Source: Pseudoroseomonas aestuarii
Lineage (GTDB): Bacteria > Pseudomonadota > Alphaproteobacteria > Acetobacterales > Acetobacteraceae
Direction: 5' to 3'
Length of the DNA: 64,000 nt
Assembly: GCF_042651065.1 (NCBI RefSeq)
Contig: NZ_JBHSCH010000010.1
Span: 1-64,000, forward strand
Shown here: positions 17,014 to 25,900 of the stretch, one piece after another
Numbering within the stretch: position 1 is the first letter of the stretch
How the letters are laid out: each line of letters begins with the position of its first letter
The notes under the pieces: generated by a model
What the model was told of the DNA's origin: nothing
The model's database searches: none
The model's input: only the letters and a program-made list of their open reading frames with translations
Translations under genes and position numbers: made by a program

Positions 17014-17735
17014 AGGCCGAGATGCTCCTGGACGAAGGGGCGGTCGGCGAGCAGGGCGCCGGACGGGCCGTCGAAGATGATGCCGCGCCCGGCCAGCACC
17101 ACGGCGCGCGGGCAGAGCCGCAGGGCGAGGGGGAGGTTCTGCTCGGCCAGCAGCACCGTCAGCCCCTCCGCCCGCAGCCGCCCGACATGGTGCAGGATGA
17201 TCTCCTCGGCCATCAGCGGCGCCAGGCCCTCGCTCGGCTCGTCCAGCACCAGCAGCCTGGGCTGGGTGAGCAGGGCGCGGCCGATGGCGAGCATCTGCCG
17301 CTCGCCGCCGCTGAGGGCGCTGCTGGAGGTGGCGCGGCGTTCCGCCAGGCGCGGGAACAGGGCGAGGACGCGCTCCAGCGTCCAGGCGCCGCGCGCGCCG
17401 CGCAGCGTGGCGAGGCGGAGGTTCTCGGCGACGGTCAAATTGGGGAACAGGCCGCGCCCCTGCGGCACCAGCGCCAGGCCGAGCCGGGCGATGCGGTGGG
17501 TGGGCCAGCCCGTCACGTCCTGCCCCATCACCCGCACCGTGCCGCCGAGGCGGGGGCCGAGGTTGAACAGCGCCTGGGCCAGGGTGCTCTTGCCGGCGCC
17601 GTTGCGGCCGAGCAGGGCCACCGCCTCGCCGGCGCGCAGTTCCAGGGAGAGGCCGCGCAGCACCTCCACCGCGCCGTGATGCGCGGACAGGCCGGAGAGG
17701 GCGAGCAGCGGGGGGCCGGGCATCGCGCCGTGCAT
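17010..17735 (-). CDS. livF: LIV/HAAT-type ABC transporter ATP-binding protein, LivF-like
   Basis: An ATPase of 241 residues with Walker A GRNGAGKST, signature LSGGERQ, Walker B LLVLDEPSEGLAP and the LivF-type LLAEQN in place of an H-loop histidine. The start overlaps the LivG stop (TGATG) and the stop overlaps the Fes-like esterase start (ATGA). It pairs with the LivG-like ATPase to energise import by the LivH/LivM pair. The substrate of this system is probably not an ordinary branched-chain amino acid, given the iron context. Confidence 0.9.
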   Translation of the reverse strand: MHGAMPGPPLLALSGLSAHHGAVEVLRGLSLELRAGEAVALLGRNGAGKSTLAQALFNLGPRLGGTVRVMGQDVTGWPTHRIARLGLALVPQGRGLFPNLTVAENLRLATLRGARGAWTLERVLALFPRLAERRATSSSALSGGERQMLAIGRALLTQPRLLVLDEPSEGLAPLMAEEIILHHVGRLRAEGLTVLLAEQNLPLALRLCPRAVVLAGRGIIFDGPSGALLADRPFVQEHLGL

Positions 17736-18484
17736 CAATCCGCGAGGCTCCCGAGATAGGCGGCGCGCACCGCCGCATCCGCCCGCACCGCCTGTGGCGT
17801 GCCGGTGCGGAGCAGCCGGCCGAGATGCATGACCGCGATGCGGTCGCAATGGCCGAAGACGATGTCGATGTCATGCGCGATGAGCACGAGGGCGGTGCGG
17901 GAATCATGCCGCCGGACGATGCGCAGCAGCCGCTCCGCCTCGGCCTGGGAAAGCCCGGCGGTGGGCTCGTCGAGCAGCAGCAGGCGCGGCTCCAGGGCGA
18001 GCGCCATCAGCAGGTCGGCGATGCGCTGCTCGCCGTAGGAGAGGTCGGCCATGCGCTCGCCGCCGCCGCGCGGCAGGCCGCTCTCGGCCAGCAGGCGCTC
18101 CGCCTTTGCCTCCGCCTCCGCGTGGCAGGCCCGCGCGCCCAGCCAGCGCAGCCCATGCCCGGCGCGCTGCCGTGCCGCCATGGCGAGGTTCTCGCGCAGG
18201 CTGAGCGCGGGGAAGACCATCGCCTTCTGGAAGGTGCGGACCAGCCCGAGCGCGGCGCGCTTCTCCGGCGGCAGGCGGTTGACCGGCGCGCCGGCGAAGC
18301 GCACCGCGCCGCTGTCCGGCCGCAGGAAGCCGGTGACGACGTTGAACAGCGTCGTCTTGCCGGCGCCGTTGGGGCCGATCAGCCCGAGTGTCTCGCCCTC
18401 CTCCACCGCCAGGCTGATGTCGGACAGGGCGCGGAAGGCGCCGAAGCTCTTGCCGATGCCGGCGATCTCGAGCAGCGGGCTCAT
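17735..18484 (-). CDS. livG: LIV/HAAT-type ABC transporter ATP-binding protein, LivG-like
   Basis: An ATPase of 249 residues with Walker A GPNGAGKTT, the LivG-typical VTGFLRPDSG and VRTFQKAMVFPALSLREN, the signature read as LSYGEQR, Walker B LLLLDEPTAGLS and H-loop IAHDIDIVFGHCDRI. It is coupled to livM (ATGA overlap) and livF. It belongs to the five-component importer whose operon also encodes a siderophore esterase and a FhuD-like protein. Confidence 0.9.
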   Translation of the reverse strand: MSPLLEIAGIGKSFGAFRALSDISLAVEEGETLGLIGPNGAGKTTLFNVVTGFLRPDSGAVRFAGAPVNRLPPEKRAALGLVRTFQKAMVFPALSLRENLAMAARQRAGHGLRWLGARACHAEAEAKAERLLAESGLPRGGGERMADLSYGEQRIADLLMALALEPRLLLLDEPTAGLSQAEAERLLRIVRRHDSRTALVLIAHDIDIVFGHCDRIAVMHLGRLLRTGTPQAVRADAAVRAAYLGSLAD

Positions 18485-19416
18485 CCCCGCCTCCACCGCG
18501 CCGCGGCACCCGCGAGGCCGTGCGGCAGCAGCAGCACGATCAGCACGAAGATCACCCCGACGAAGAGCTGCCAGCGGTCGGTGTAGGCGCTGACATAGGT
18601 CTGCAGCGCCAGATAGACGGCGCTGCCCAGGAAGGCGCCCCAGAGCGAGCCGACGCCGCCGATCACCAGCATGATGATCATCGTGGCCGAGAGCGACCAG
18701 TGCACGCTCTGCGGCCCGACATAGAGGTTGAGGAACGGGTAGAGCGACCCCGCCGCGCCGGCGATGCCGCCCGCCGCCAGCATGGCGCGCAGGCGGATGC
18801 GCGCGGTGCTGTAGCCGAGCGCGCTCATCCGCAGCGGCTGCTCGCGCGCCCCCACCAGCGCGCGGCCGATCGGGGCGGCCACGAAGGAGCGGGCCAGTCC
18901 GTAGGCGGCCAAAGCGAGGCCGCCGGCCAGCAGGAACAGGGCGCGCGGGCCGTCCAGCCGCCAGGGGCCGAGGGAGAGCGGCGGCAGGCCGCGCAGCCCG
19001 TCCGCGCCGCCCGTCACCGCGCGCCAGTGGAAGGCCACCTCCCAGGCGATCTGGCCAAGCAGCAGGGTGAGGATCAGCAGGAAGAGGTGGCTGCTGCGCA
19101 TGATCGCGACCCCCATCAGCGCGGCCAGGAGCAGCGCCGCGCCGGTGCCGGCGCCGAGCACCAGGAGGAGGTTGCCGCCGAGATGCAGCGCCGCGACCGC
19201 CGCCGCGTAGGCCGCCGTGCCGAACAGCGCCGCGTGGCCGAGCGAGACCAGCCCGCCGAAGCCCACCAGCAGGTCCAGGCTCATCACCGCCGTGCCGAGC
19301 AGCAGGATCTCGGCGAGGAAGCGGAGATGGAACGGGCCGGCCAGGGCGGCGGGCAGCGCCAGCGCCAGCAGGGCGGCCGCCATCGGCGCCGCCCGGGAGA
19401 GGAGCGCGCGCCTCAT
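18481..19416 (-). CDS. livM: LIV/HAAT-type ABC transporter permease, LivM-like
   Basis: An inner-membrane permease of 311 residues with 8-10 hydrophobic helices. Family motifs are DLLVGFGGLVSLGHAALFGTAAYA near the N-terminus, the EAA-like loop LVGAREQPLRMSALGYSTARIRLRAMLAAGGIAGAAG and the late VIGGVGSLWGAFLG. Its start overlaps the livH stop by an ATGA. It forms the translocation channel together with the LivH-like protein. Confidence 0.9.
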   Translation of the reverse strand: MRRALLSRAAPMAAALLALALPAALAGPFHLRFLAEILLLGTAVMSLDLLVGFGGLVSLGHAALFGTAAYAAAVAALHLGGNLLLVLGAGTGAALLLAALMGVAIMRSSHLFLLILTLLLGQIAWEVAFHWRAVTGGADGLRGLPPLSLGPWRLDGPRALFLLAGGLALAAYGLARSFVAAPIGRALVGAREQPLRMSALGYSTARIRLRAMLAAGGIAGAAGSLYPFLNLYVGPQSVHWSLSATMIIMLVIGGVGSLWGAFLGSAVYLALQTYVSAYTDRWQLFVGVIFVLIVLLLPHGLAGAAARWRRG

Positions 19417-20282
19417 ACCTGGCGCAGCGGCGGCGCGACGAGGCCGTGCGGGCGCAGCAGCAGGAAGCCGGCCATGGCGGAGAAGGCCACCACATTGGCG
19501 AATTCCGGGAACCACACCTTGCTGAAGGTGAGCGCGAAGCCCACCACCAGCGCGCCGGCCACCGTGCCGCCGAAGCTGCCGAGCCCGCCCACCACCACGG
19601 TGATGAGGGCGAGGATCAGCACCTCCTCGTCGAGCCCGGGATAGGCCGCCAGCATGCCCGCCCCCAGCGCGCCGCTCAGCCCGCCCAAGCCGGCCGAGAG
19701 CACCAGCACGGCGGCGAAGAGGCGGCGCGTGTCGATGCCCAGCGTCTCGACGATGCCGCGGTCGGTGACCGCCGCGCGCAGCGCCGCGCCCCACAGGGTG
19801 CGGTCCAGCAGCAGCCAGAGCAGCAGGCCGAGCACCGCACCCGCGCCGATCAGGAACAGGCGGTAGAGGGGGAAGGGCATGTCGAACAGGAAGACGACGC
19901 CGCGCAGCGCCGCCGGCAATTCGGGCGTCAGGATCTGCGCGCCGAAGCCCCAGCGCATGAGGTCGGCCAGGATGACGGAGATGCCATAGGTCAGCAGCAC
20001 CTGCATCAGGTGCGGCCGGGCGTAGAAGCGGCGGAACGGGAATCGCTCCAGCAGCGCGCCGGCCAGGGCGGCGGCCAGGAAGGCGGCGGGGAAGGCCAGC
20101 CACCAGGGCGCCCCCGAGGCGAGCCAGAGCACCGCCACGTAGCTGCCCAGCAGGTAGAAGGCGCCATGCGCGAGGTTGACGAAGTTCATCAGGCTCAGCA
20201 CGACCGAGAGGCCCAGCCCCGTCAGCAGCAGCAGGGCCGAGAAGGACAGGGCGTTCAGGACCTGGACGACGGCGTAGCCCAT
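19413..20282 (-). CDS. livH: LIV/HAAT-type ABC transporter permease, LivH-like
   Basis: An inner-membrane permease of 289 residues. It carries LSLMNFVNLAHGAFYLLGSYVA near the start, the loop LRAAVTDRGIVETLGIDTRRLFAAVLVLSAGLGGLSGALG and VVVGGLGSFGGTVAGALVVGF near the end, all LivH hallmarks. I take the ATG that begins the first helix (MGYAVVQVLNAL). Only 22 bases separate it from the upstream binding-protein gene, so the operon is continuous. Confidence 0.9.
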   Translation of the reverse strand: MGYAVVQVLNALSFSALLLLTGLGLSVVLSLMNFVNLAHGAFYLLGSYVAVLWLASGAPWWLAFPAAFLAAALAGALLERFPFRRFYARPHLMQVLLTYGISVILADLMRWGFGAQILTPELPAALRGVVFLFDMPFPLYRLFLIGAGAVLGLLLWLLLDRTLWGAALRAAVTDRGIVETLGIDTRRLFAAVLVLSAGLGGLSGALGAGMLAAYPGLDEEVLILALITVVVGGLGSFGGTVAGALVVGFALTFSKVWFPEFANVVAFSAMAGFLLLRPHGLVAPPLRQV

Positions 20283-20304
20283 CGGGGCGCTTCCTCCGCG
20301 GGCC

Positions 20305-21543
20305 TCAGGCGTCCGGGCCCGGGTCGCGCAGCTGCGGGTAGGTGTGGACGACGGTGTTGACCATCCGCCCATCCTCGCCCCGCCGCGCTTCGTTGACATG
20401 GATGTCGAGGATCGCCTGGCCGTTGCGCGGGTCGAAGGGCATGGTGCCGAAGGCGGTCTCGACCGGCGCGCCGAACAGCGCGGCCCGCGCCGCTTCCCAG
20501 TCCGCGAGGGTGCCGCCCGTGCGCTCCAGCAGCGCCCGGATCACTTGGCCGCAGACATAGCCGGTGGTGCTGAACTCGCCGGGCAGGGGCTTGCCCGTCG
20601 CCATGTAGGCTTGGTTGAAGGCGGCGCTGGCCGGCGCGGTGGGCGACTGGTGGAAGGTGCTGAAGGCGCCGAGCGCGGCATCCCCCACGGCGGGCAGCAC
20701 GTCCTCCTGGTCGAAGAAGGCACCGGGGCCGATCAGCGGCACCCGGCCGGCGAGGCGGTATTCCTGCCACTGGCGCAGGAAGCGCACGGCATCGCTGCCG
20801 GCGAAGAAGCCATACACCGCCTCCGGCCGCTCGGCGGCGATGGTGGTCAGCAGCGGGCCGAAATCGGCGCTGCCGAGCGGCGTCCAGAGCGGCCGGCCGA
20901 GGCGGCCGCCGAGCTGCCGGTAGGTCTCCACGAAGTCGCCGACATATTCGCGCCCGGCGGCGTAGTCGGAGGCGACGGTCAGCACCCGCGCGCCGCCCAG
21001 CTTCTCCTGTGCCCAGCGCGCGGCGGTGCTGCCCAGCATCCAGTTCGTCTTGGTCGGGCGCACGATGTAGGGGCTGGCGGCCTTGCGGGCGAGGTCGTTG
21101 GCCGAGCCGAGCAGGAAGGTCGGCGTGCGCGCCTCCGTCACCACGTCGCGCAGCGCCAGCGCCACGCCGGAGCTGATGACGCCGCAGAGCAGGTCCACCC
21201 GGTCCTGGCCGATGAGCTTGCGGGCGCGGCGGGCGCCTTCCTCCGGCCGGGCCTGGTCGTCCTCCACCAGGAACTCCACCGGGCGCCCGGCGAGGCTGTT
21301 GCCGGACTGCGCCAGGAGAAGCTGCATCCCGGCGCGCATGCTCTCGCCGAGCGCGGTGAAGGGGCCGGAGAGGGAGGTGATCATGCCGATCCGCAGCGGC
21401 CGCGCCTGGGCCAGGGCGGGCGCGGCGAGCGGCAGGCCCGCGAGCGCGGCAGCCAGCCCCCCCAGCACCTGGCGGCGGCCGGCGGCGGGGCGGGGCGCCG
21501 GGGTGGCAGGATGAAGTGCGTCCCGCGGATGCAGCATGCCCAT
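20305..21543 (-). CDS. LIV-type ABC substrate-binding protein
   Basis: A class I periplasmic binding protein (Leu/Ile/Val or urea/amide type) of about 412 residues. It has an N-terminal signal with GRRQVLGGLAAALAGLPLAAPALAQA, then PLRIGMITSLSGPFTALGESMRAGMQLLL, VEFLVEDDQARPEEGARRARKLI and VDLLCGVISSGVALAL. It is the first gene of a seven-gene minus-strand operon: binding protein, livH, livM, livG, livF, Fes-like esterase, FhuD-like protein. A strong Fur-box-like site lies about 130 bases upstream, between it and the divergent propeller gene. Inferred ligand: a product of catecholate siderophore breakdown, or an aromatic or amino-acid conjugate. Confidence 0.88.
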   Translation of the reverse strand: MGMLHPRDALHPATPAPRPAAGRRQVLGGLAAALAGLPLAAPALAQARPLRIGMITSLSGPFTALGESMRAGMQLLLAQSGNSLAGRPVEFLVEDDQARPEEGARRARKLIGQDRVDLLCGVISSGVALALRDVVTEARTPTFLLGSANDLARKAASPYIVRPTKTNWMLGSTAARWAQEKLGGARVLTVASDYAAGREYVGDFVETYRQLGGRLGRPLWTPLGSADFGPLLTTIAAERPEAVYGFFAGSDAVRFLRQWQEYRLAGRVPLIGPGAFFDQEDVLPAVGDAALGAFSTFHQSPTAPASAAFNQAYMATGKPLPGEFSTTGYVCGQVIRALLERTGGTLADWEAARAALFGAPVETAFGTMPFDPRNGQAILDIHVNEARRGEDGRMVNTVVHTYPQLRDPGPDA

Positions 21544-21671
21544 GGTGGCCGGTCGTCTCCGGATGAAAATGCGAACTGTTCTCAACTTCTTCTCGCAGAG
21601 CCGTGCCCCTTTTACAAGGCCCGCCGGCGATGCGCCCTTCGCCGCGGCGATTGTCGCCTCTCCGGGTTGGT

Positions 21672-21690
21672 GTTAATGATAACCATTCGC
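21672..21690. promoter_or_regulatory. Fur-box-like site between the LIV importer operon and the yncE-like gene
   Basis: GTTAATGATAACCATTCGC matches the 19-bp Fur consensus at 15 of 19 positions. It lies 129 bases upstream of the binding-protein start (minus strand) and 34 bases upstream of the propeller gene (plus strand), so it could control both divergent units. Confidence 0.75.
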
Positions 21691-21723
21691 AATTTGGCGC
21701 GATAGCCTCAGGAAAGGCCTGCA

Positions 21724-22824
21724 ATGCCTCCCACCCATGCCAGCGCTCTCTCCGCCCCGCCGGTGCTCCGGCGCCGCCACGCGCTCGCCTTGCTCGGCGC
21801 GGCCGCCTTCGCCCTGCGCGCCGCGCCGGCACGCGCCGCCGCCACGGTGGAGAAGACCGTGAAGCTGGCGCCCGGCCTGTACGAGCTGGCCGTCAGCACC
21901 ACCACCGACCTTGTGCACGTGGCGAGCACCGGCCCGCGCGGCGCCGACAGCGCCCGCATCCTCGGCCTCGACCTGCGCACGCTGGAGGTGCGCTCCACCA
22001 TCGAGCTGGGCGCCGACACGGTGTTCGGCCTCGGCGTGAACGACACCACGGGCACGCTGTTCGGCACCGGCACGCGCAGCGGCCGGCTGGTCGCCATCGA
22101 CCTGCGCAGCGGCCAGGTGAAGGCGCGGATCGGCGAGGGCGAGGGCGCGCATCTGCGCCACGTGGTGGTGGACGAGGCGCGCAACCGCGCCTTCGTCTCC
22201 GTCTTCGGCTACCGCGACAAGCCGAGCGCCATCTGGGTGGTGGACACGGCGGCCAACACCCTCGCCCACGTCATCACCGAGGGGCTGGAGGGCGGCATCT
22301 CCGGCCTGGCCTACGACCCGGCGGGGGACCGCCTCTTCGCCGGCGCGCTGGGGCCGAACGAGGTGGTGGAGGTGAGCCTGGCCCGCCGCGCCGGGGTGCG
22401 CCGCTTCGCCTCGGGCGGGGAGGGGCTGATCAACGTGGAATACCACGCCGCCAGCGGCCGCCTGTTCTGCGCCAACCAGAAGAGCGGGCAGCTCACCGTG
22501 CTGGACGCCGCCTCGGGGACGCTGGTGAAGGCGGTGGAGACGGGCGCGGGCGCGCTCGGCATCACCCTCTCGCCCGATGGCGCGCTGGCCTATGTGGCCA
22601 ATCGCGGCGCCGGCACGGTGAGCCTGGTGGAGACGGGCAGCCTGACCGTAAGGGCTAGCCTGGAGACCGGCACGCACCCGAACACCGTGGCGGTGGACCC
22701 TCGTTCGGGCCTCGCCTATGTCAGCAACAAGGCGAAGGCCGGGCCGCGCCCGGCGCCGGGACAGGCGCCCGTCCCGCCGCCCGAGGACCCGCGCGGCGAC
22801 ACGGTCAGCCTGATCCGCGCCTGA
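21724..22824 (+). CDS. YncE-like beta-propeller protein, secreted
   Basis: A seven-bladed beta-propeller of the YncE/YVTN type, 366 residues. A twin-arginine-like signal (LRRRHALALLGAAAF) runs to about residue 39 (ARAAA). Repeats of the kind GxGxLGITLSPDGALAYVANRGAGTVSLVET and HPNTVAVDPRSGLAYVSNK are visible, and the protein ends with a proline-rich tail and GDTVSLI. E. coli YncE is iron-regulated and periplasmic. The Fur-box-like site 34 bases upstream suggests the same here, and a role in metal or siderophore handling, but none is established. Confidence 0.85.
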   Translation: MPPTHASALSAPPVLRRRHALALLGAAAFALRAAPARAAATVEKTVKLAPGLYELAVSTTTDLVHVASTGPRGADSARILGLDLRTLEVRSTIELGADTVFGLGVNDTTGTLFGTGTRSGRLVAIDLRSGQVKARIGEGEGAHLRHVVVDEARNRAFVSVFGYRDKPSAIWVVDTAANTLAHVITEGLEGGISGLAYDPAGDRLFAGALGPNEVVEVSLARRAGVRRFASGGEGLINVEYHAASGRLFCANQKSGQLTVLDAASGTLVKAVETGAGALGITLSPDGALAYVANRGAGTVSLVETGSLTVRASLETGTHPNTVAVDPRSGLAYVSNKAKAGPRPAPGQAPVPPPEDPRGDTVSLIRA

Positions 22825-22831
22825 GAGGTTC

Positions 22832-22887
22832 TTGAGAGGGGCTCTGCCCCTCTCAAACTCTCCCCGCCAAAGGCCTGAGGCCTTTGG
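22832..22887. terminator. double hairpin between convergent genes
   Basis: Two perfect hairpins lie in tandem. The first has an 11-bp stem with a TCT loop (22832-22856, arms TTGAGAGGGGC / GCCCCTCTCAA). The second has a 9-bp stem with a TGA loop (22867-22887, arms CCAAAGGCC / GGCCTTTGG). They separate the yncE-like gene from the convergent NRPS gene, so a bidirectional terminator is likely. The layout also looks like an intergenic repeat family of these genomes; compare 54456-54576. Confidence 0.7.
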
Positions 22888-22904
22888 AAACCCATTTGTC
22901 CGTT

Positions 22905-25900
22905 CTACGGGCCGAGGCGGCGGCGCAGCACGGGCGCGATCTGCGCCACGGCCGCGGCGCCGATCATCTCGCCATGCAGGGCCGGCACCTCCAGCACCTC
23001 CACCGATGCGGCGTGCGGCGCCCACATCGCGGGGGAGAGGGCGCGGCCGGCATGGTCGCGCGCCGCGCGGAAATGCAGCAGCGTGCCGTCGAACCGGCTA
23101 TGGCGGTGGCCGCGGACGAGGCGGTTGTTGCCCTCCATCACCCGCATCACGCCATCCAGCACCGCCTCGGGCAGGCGGCCGAGCGGCGTGCCGCCCTGGC
23201 GCAGGAAGGCCAGCACTGGCTCGCGCCGCATCGGCAGCTCCGGATGCCGCGCCGGGTCGTGCCCGGCGATGGCCAGCAGGGCGCGGAACAGGGCGCCGGG
23301 CTCCGGCTCCGGCTCGGCGCGCCAGGCCTCGGCGGGGTAGGAATCGAGCAGCGCCAGCGTGCCGACGGCATGGCCCAGCGCCCGCAGCCGCACCGCCATC
23401 GCCTGCGCGATGATGCCGCCGACCGACCAGCCCGCCAGATGCACCGGCCCGCCCGCATGGGCGGCGAGCAGCCGCGCCACGTAATCCTCCGCCAGCGCCT
23501 CCAGGCTGGCGGGCGGCGGGCTGGCGCTGTCCAGCGCCGGGGCCTGCAGGCCCAGCACCGGGATCTCCGGCCCCAGCGCGCGGGCGAGGCGGCCATAGCA
23601 CCAGGCGATGCCGCCCGCCGGATGCACCACGTAGAGCGGCGGCCTCTCCGCCTCGCCGCGCCCGAGGCGGATCAGCGGGCGCAGCCCGTCATCGCCGGGC
23701 GGCAGGGCATCGGCCTCCAGCAGCACGGCGAAGCGGGCGACCGTCGGGTGCTCGAACAGCGCGCCGAGGCCCGGGTCGCGGCCGAATTCCTCCTGCACCC
23801 GCAGCATCAGCTCCACCGCGAGCAGCGAATTGCCGCCGGCGGCGAAGAAATCCTCCTCCGCGCCGATCTCCGGCAGGCCCAGCGCCGCGGCGAAGAGGGT
23901 GGCGAGGCGTCGCTCCGTCTCGCCCTCCGGCGGGCGGCCCGGCGCGGCGGGCAGCTCGGGGGCGGGGAGGGCGGCGCGGTCCAGCTTGCCGCTGCTGTTC
24001 ACCGGCAGGGCGGGCAGCGGCACCAGGGCGGCGGGCAGCATGTAGTCCGGCAGCCGGGCCGCCAGGTGCGCGCGCAGCGCCGCCGGGTCGTAGCCTTCGC
24101 CCGGCACGAGATAGGCGACGAGGCGCTTGTCCCCCGCCCGGTCCTCCCGCGCGATGACGCGGACCTGCGCCACCATCGGCGAGGTGCCGAGCGCCGCCTC
24201 GATCTCGCCCAGCTCGATGCGGAAGCCGCGCAGCTTCACCTGCCCGTCCGAGCGGCCGAGATAGAGGATGGCGCCATCATCCCGGAAACGGGCGAGGTCG
24301 CCCGTGCGGTACATCCGCGCGCCGGGGTGGAAGGGGTCGGGGATGAAGGCGCGTTCGGTCAGGTCCGGCCGGCCGAGATACTCCCGCGCCAATTGCACGC
24401 CGCCGATGAACAGGTGGCCCGTGACGCCCGCCGGCAGTGGCCGCAGCGCCTCGTCCAGCACGTACATCCGCGTGTTCCAGACGGGGTGGCCGATCGGTAG
24501 AGGGTTGCTCGTGTCGCCCGCCGAGGCGTCCCAGTAGGTCACGTCCACCGCCGCCTCAGTGGGGCCGTAGAGATTGTGCAGCTCCGCGGTCAGCGTGGCG
24601 TGGAAGCGGTCGCGCAGCTCCGCCGTCAGCGCCTCGCCCGAGCAGAAGACGCGGTGCATCGCGAGGCCCCGCGCGGCGGGGTGGGCCAGGAAGGCCGCCA
24701 GCATCGAGGGCACGAAATGCGCGGCGGTGATGCCCTCGTCGCGAATCAGCGCGGCGATCGCCGCCGGGTCGCGCTGCGCGCCGGGGGGCGCCAGCACCAG
24801 CGTGCCGCCGCAGATCAGGGGGAGGAAGAACTCCCAGACCGAGACGTCGAAGGTGGCGGCGGTCTTCTGCAGCACGCGGTCGGCGGCGGTGAAGCCGTAG
24901 TGCTGCCGCATCCACTCCAGCCGGTTGACGATGGCGCGGTGCTCGATGAGCACGCCCTTCGGCTCGCCGGTGGAGCCGGAGGTGTAGAGGGCATAGGCCG
25001 TATCCCCCGGCGCCGGGCCGGGCGGAGCCTCGCCCGATGCCGGCCAGGCGGCGGGGGGCAGCATCTCCACCGCCCCCGGCAGCGGCGCGGCGGCCAGGGC
25101 GAGGCGCGGCCGTGCGGAGGCCAGGATGCGCCCCAGCCGCTCCGGCGGGTGCGCCGGGTCCAGCGGCAGGTAGGCGGCGCCGGCGCGCAGCGTGCCCAGC
25201 AGAGCCACCACCAATTCCGGAGAGCGCTCCAGCGCCACGGCGACGAGATCGCCCGCGCCGATGCCGCGCGCGGCCAGGGCGGCGGCCAGCGCCGCGCTGC
25301 GGCGGTCCAACTCGCGATAGCTGAGGGTGGTGCCCCCGGAGCGCAGCGCCGCGGCCTCCGGCGTGGCCGCCATGGCGCGGCCGATCAGCGCGGCCAGGGT
25401 GGTGTCCGGCACCGGATGCGCGGTGGCATTCACCGCCTCGGTGAAGCGCCGTGCCTCCTCGGGCGTGGCGGTGGGCACGGCGTCCAGGCGCCCGGCCTCC
25501 AGCGCGGCGGCGATGAAATGCGCGGCGCGGGTGGCGTGCGCGGCGGCCTCGGCGGCGGTGTAGAGGTCCGGGTTGGCCTCCACGTCCAGGCGCAGCGTGG
25601 CGGCGCCGGGGTCGGTGCGCAGGTCGAAGGTGATGTCGTCCACCGGGCCGGTGCCCAGCAGGCGCAACTCCGCCGTGCAGCCCGGGAAGACGGGGATGCC
25701 GTGGAAGGGCTGGATGTTGATGATGGCGCCATGCAGCCGCCGCCCGGCGCCGACGCGGCCGAGATCGCGCCGCAGCTGCTCGCCCCGGTAGCGGCCATGC
25801 CGGCGCAGCCGCGCGAGCTGGGCCAGGACCGGCTCCACCGCCTCGGCCAGCGGCGCCGCCTCGTCCAGCCGGATGCGCAGCGGCAGCACGTTCATCTGCG

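Noticed and set aside
16165..17907. One 580-codon minus-strand frame that seems to fuse an unknown domain to the Fes-like esterase
   Set aside because: The N-terminal part is an out-of-frame reading of livF and the end of livG. The esterase has its own ATG overlapping the livF stop. The same applies to the long frames extending actC, actD, coxA, coxC, fahA and livG upstream.
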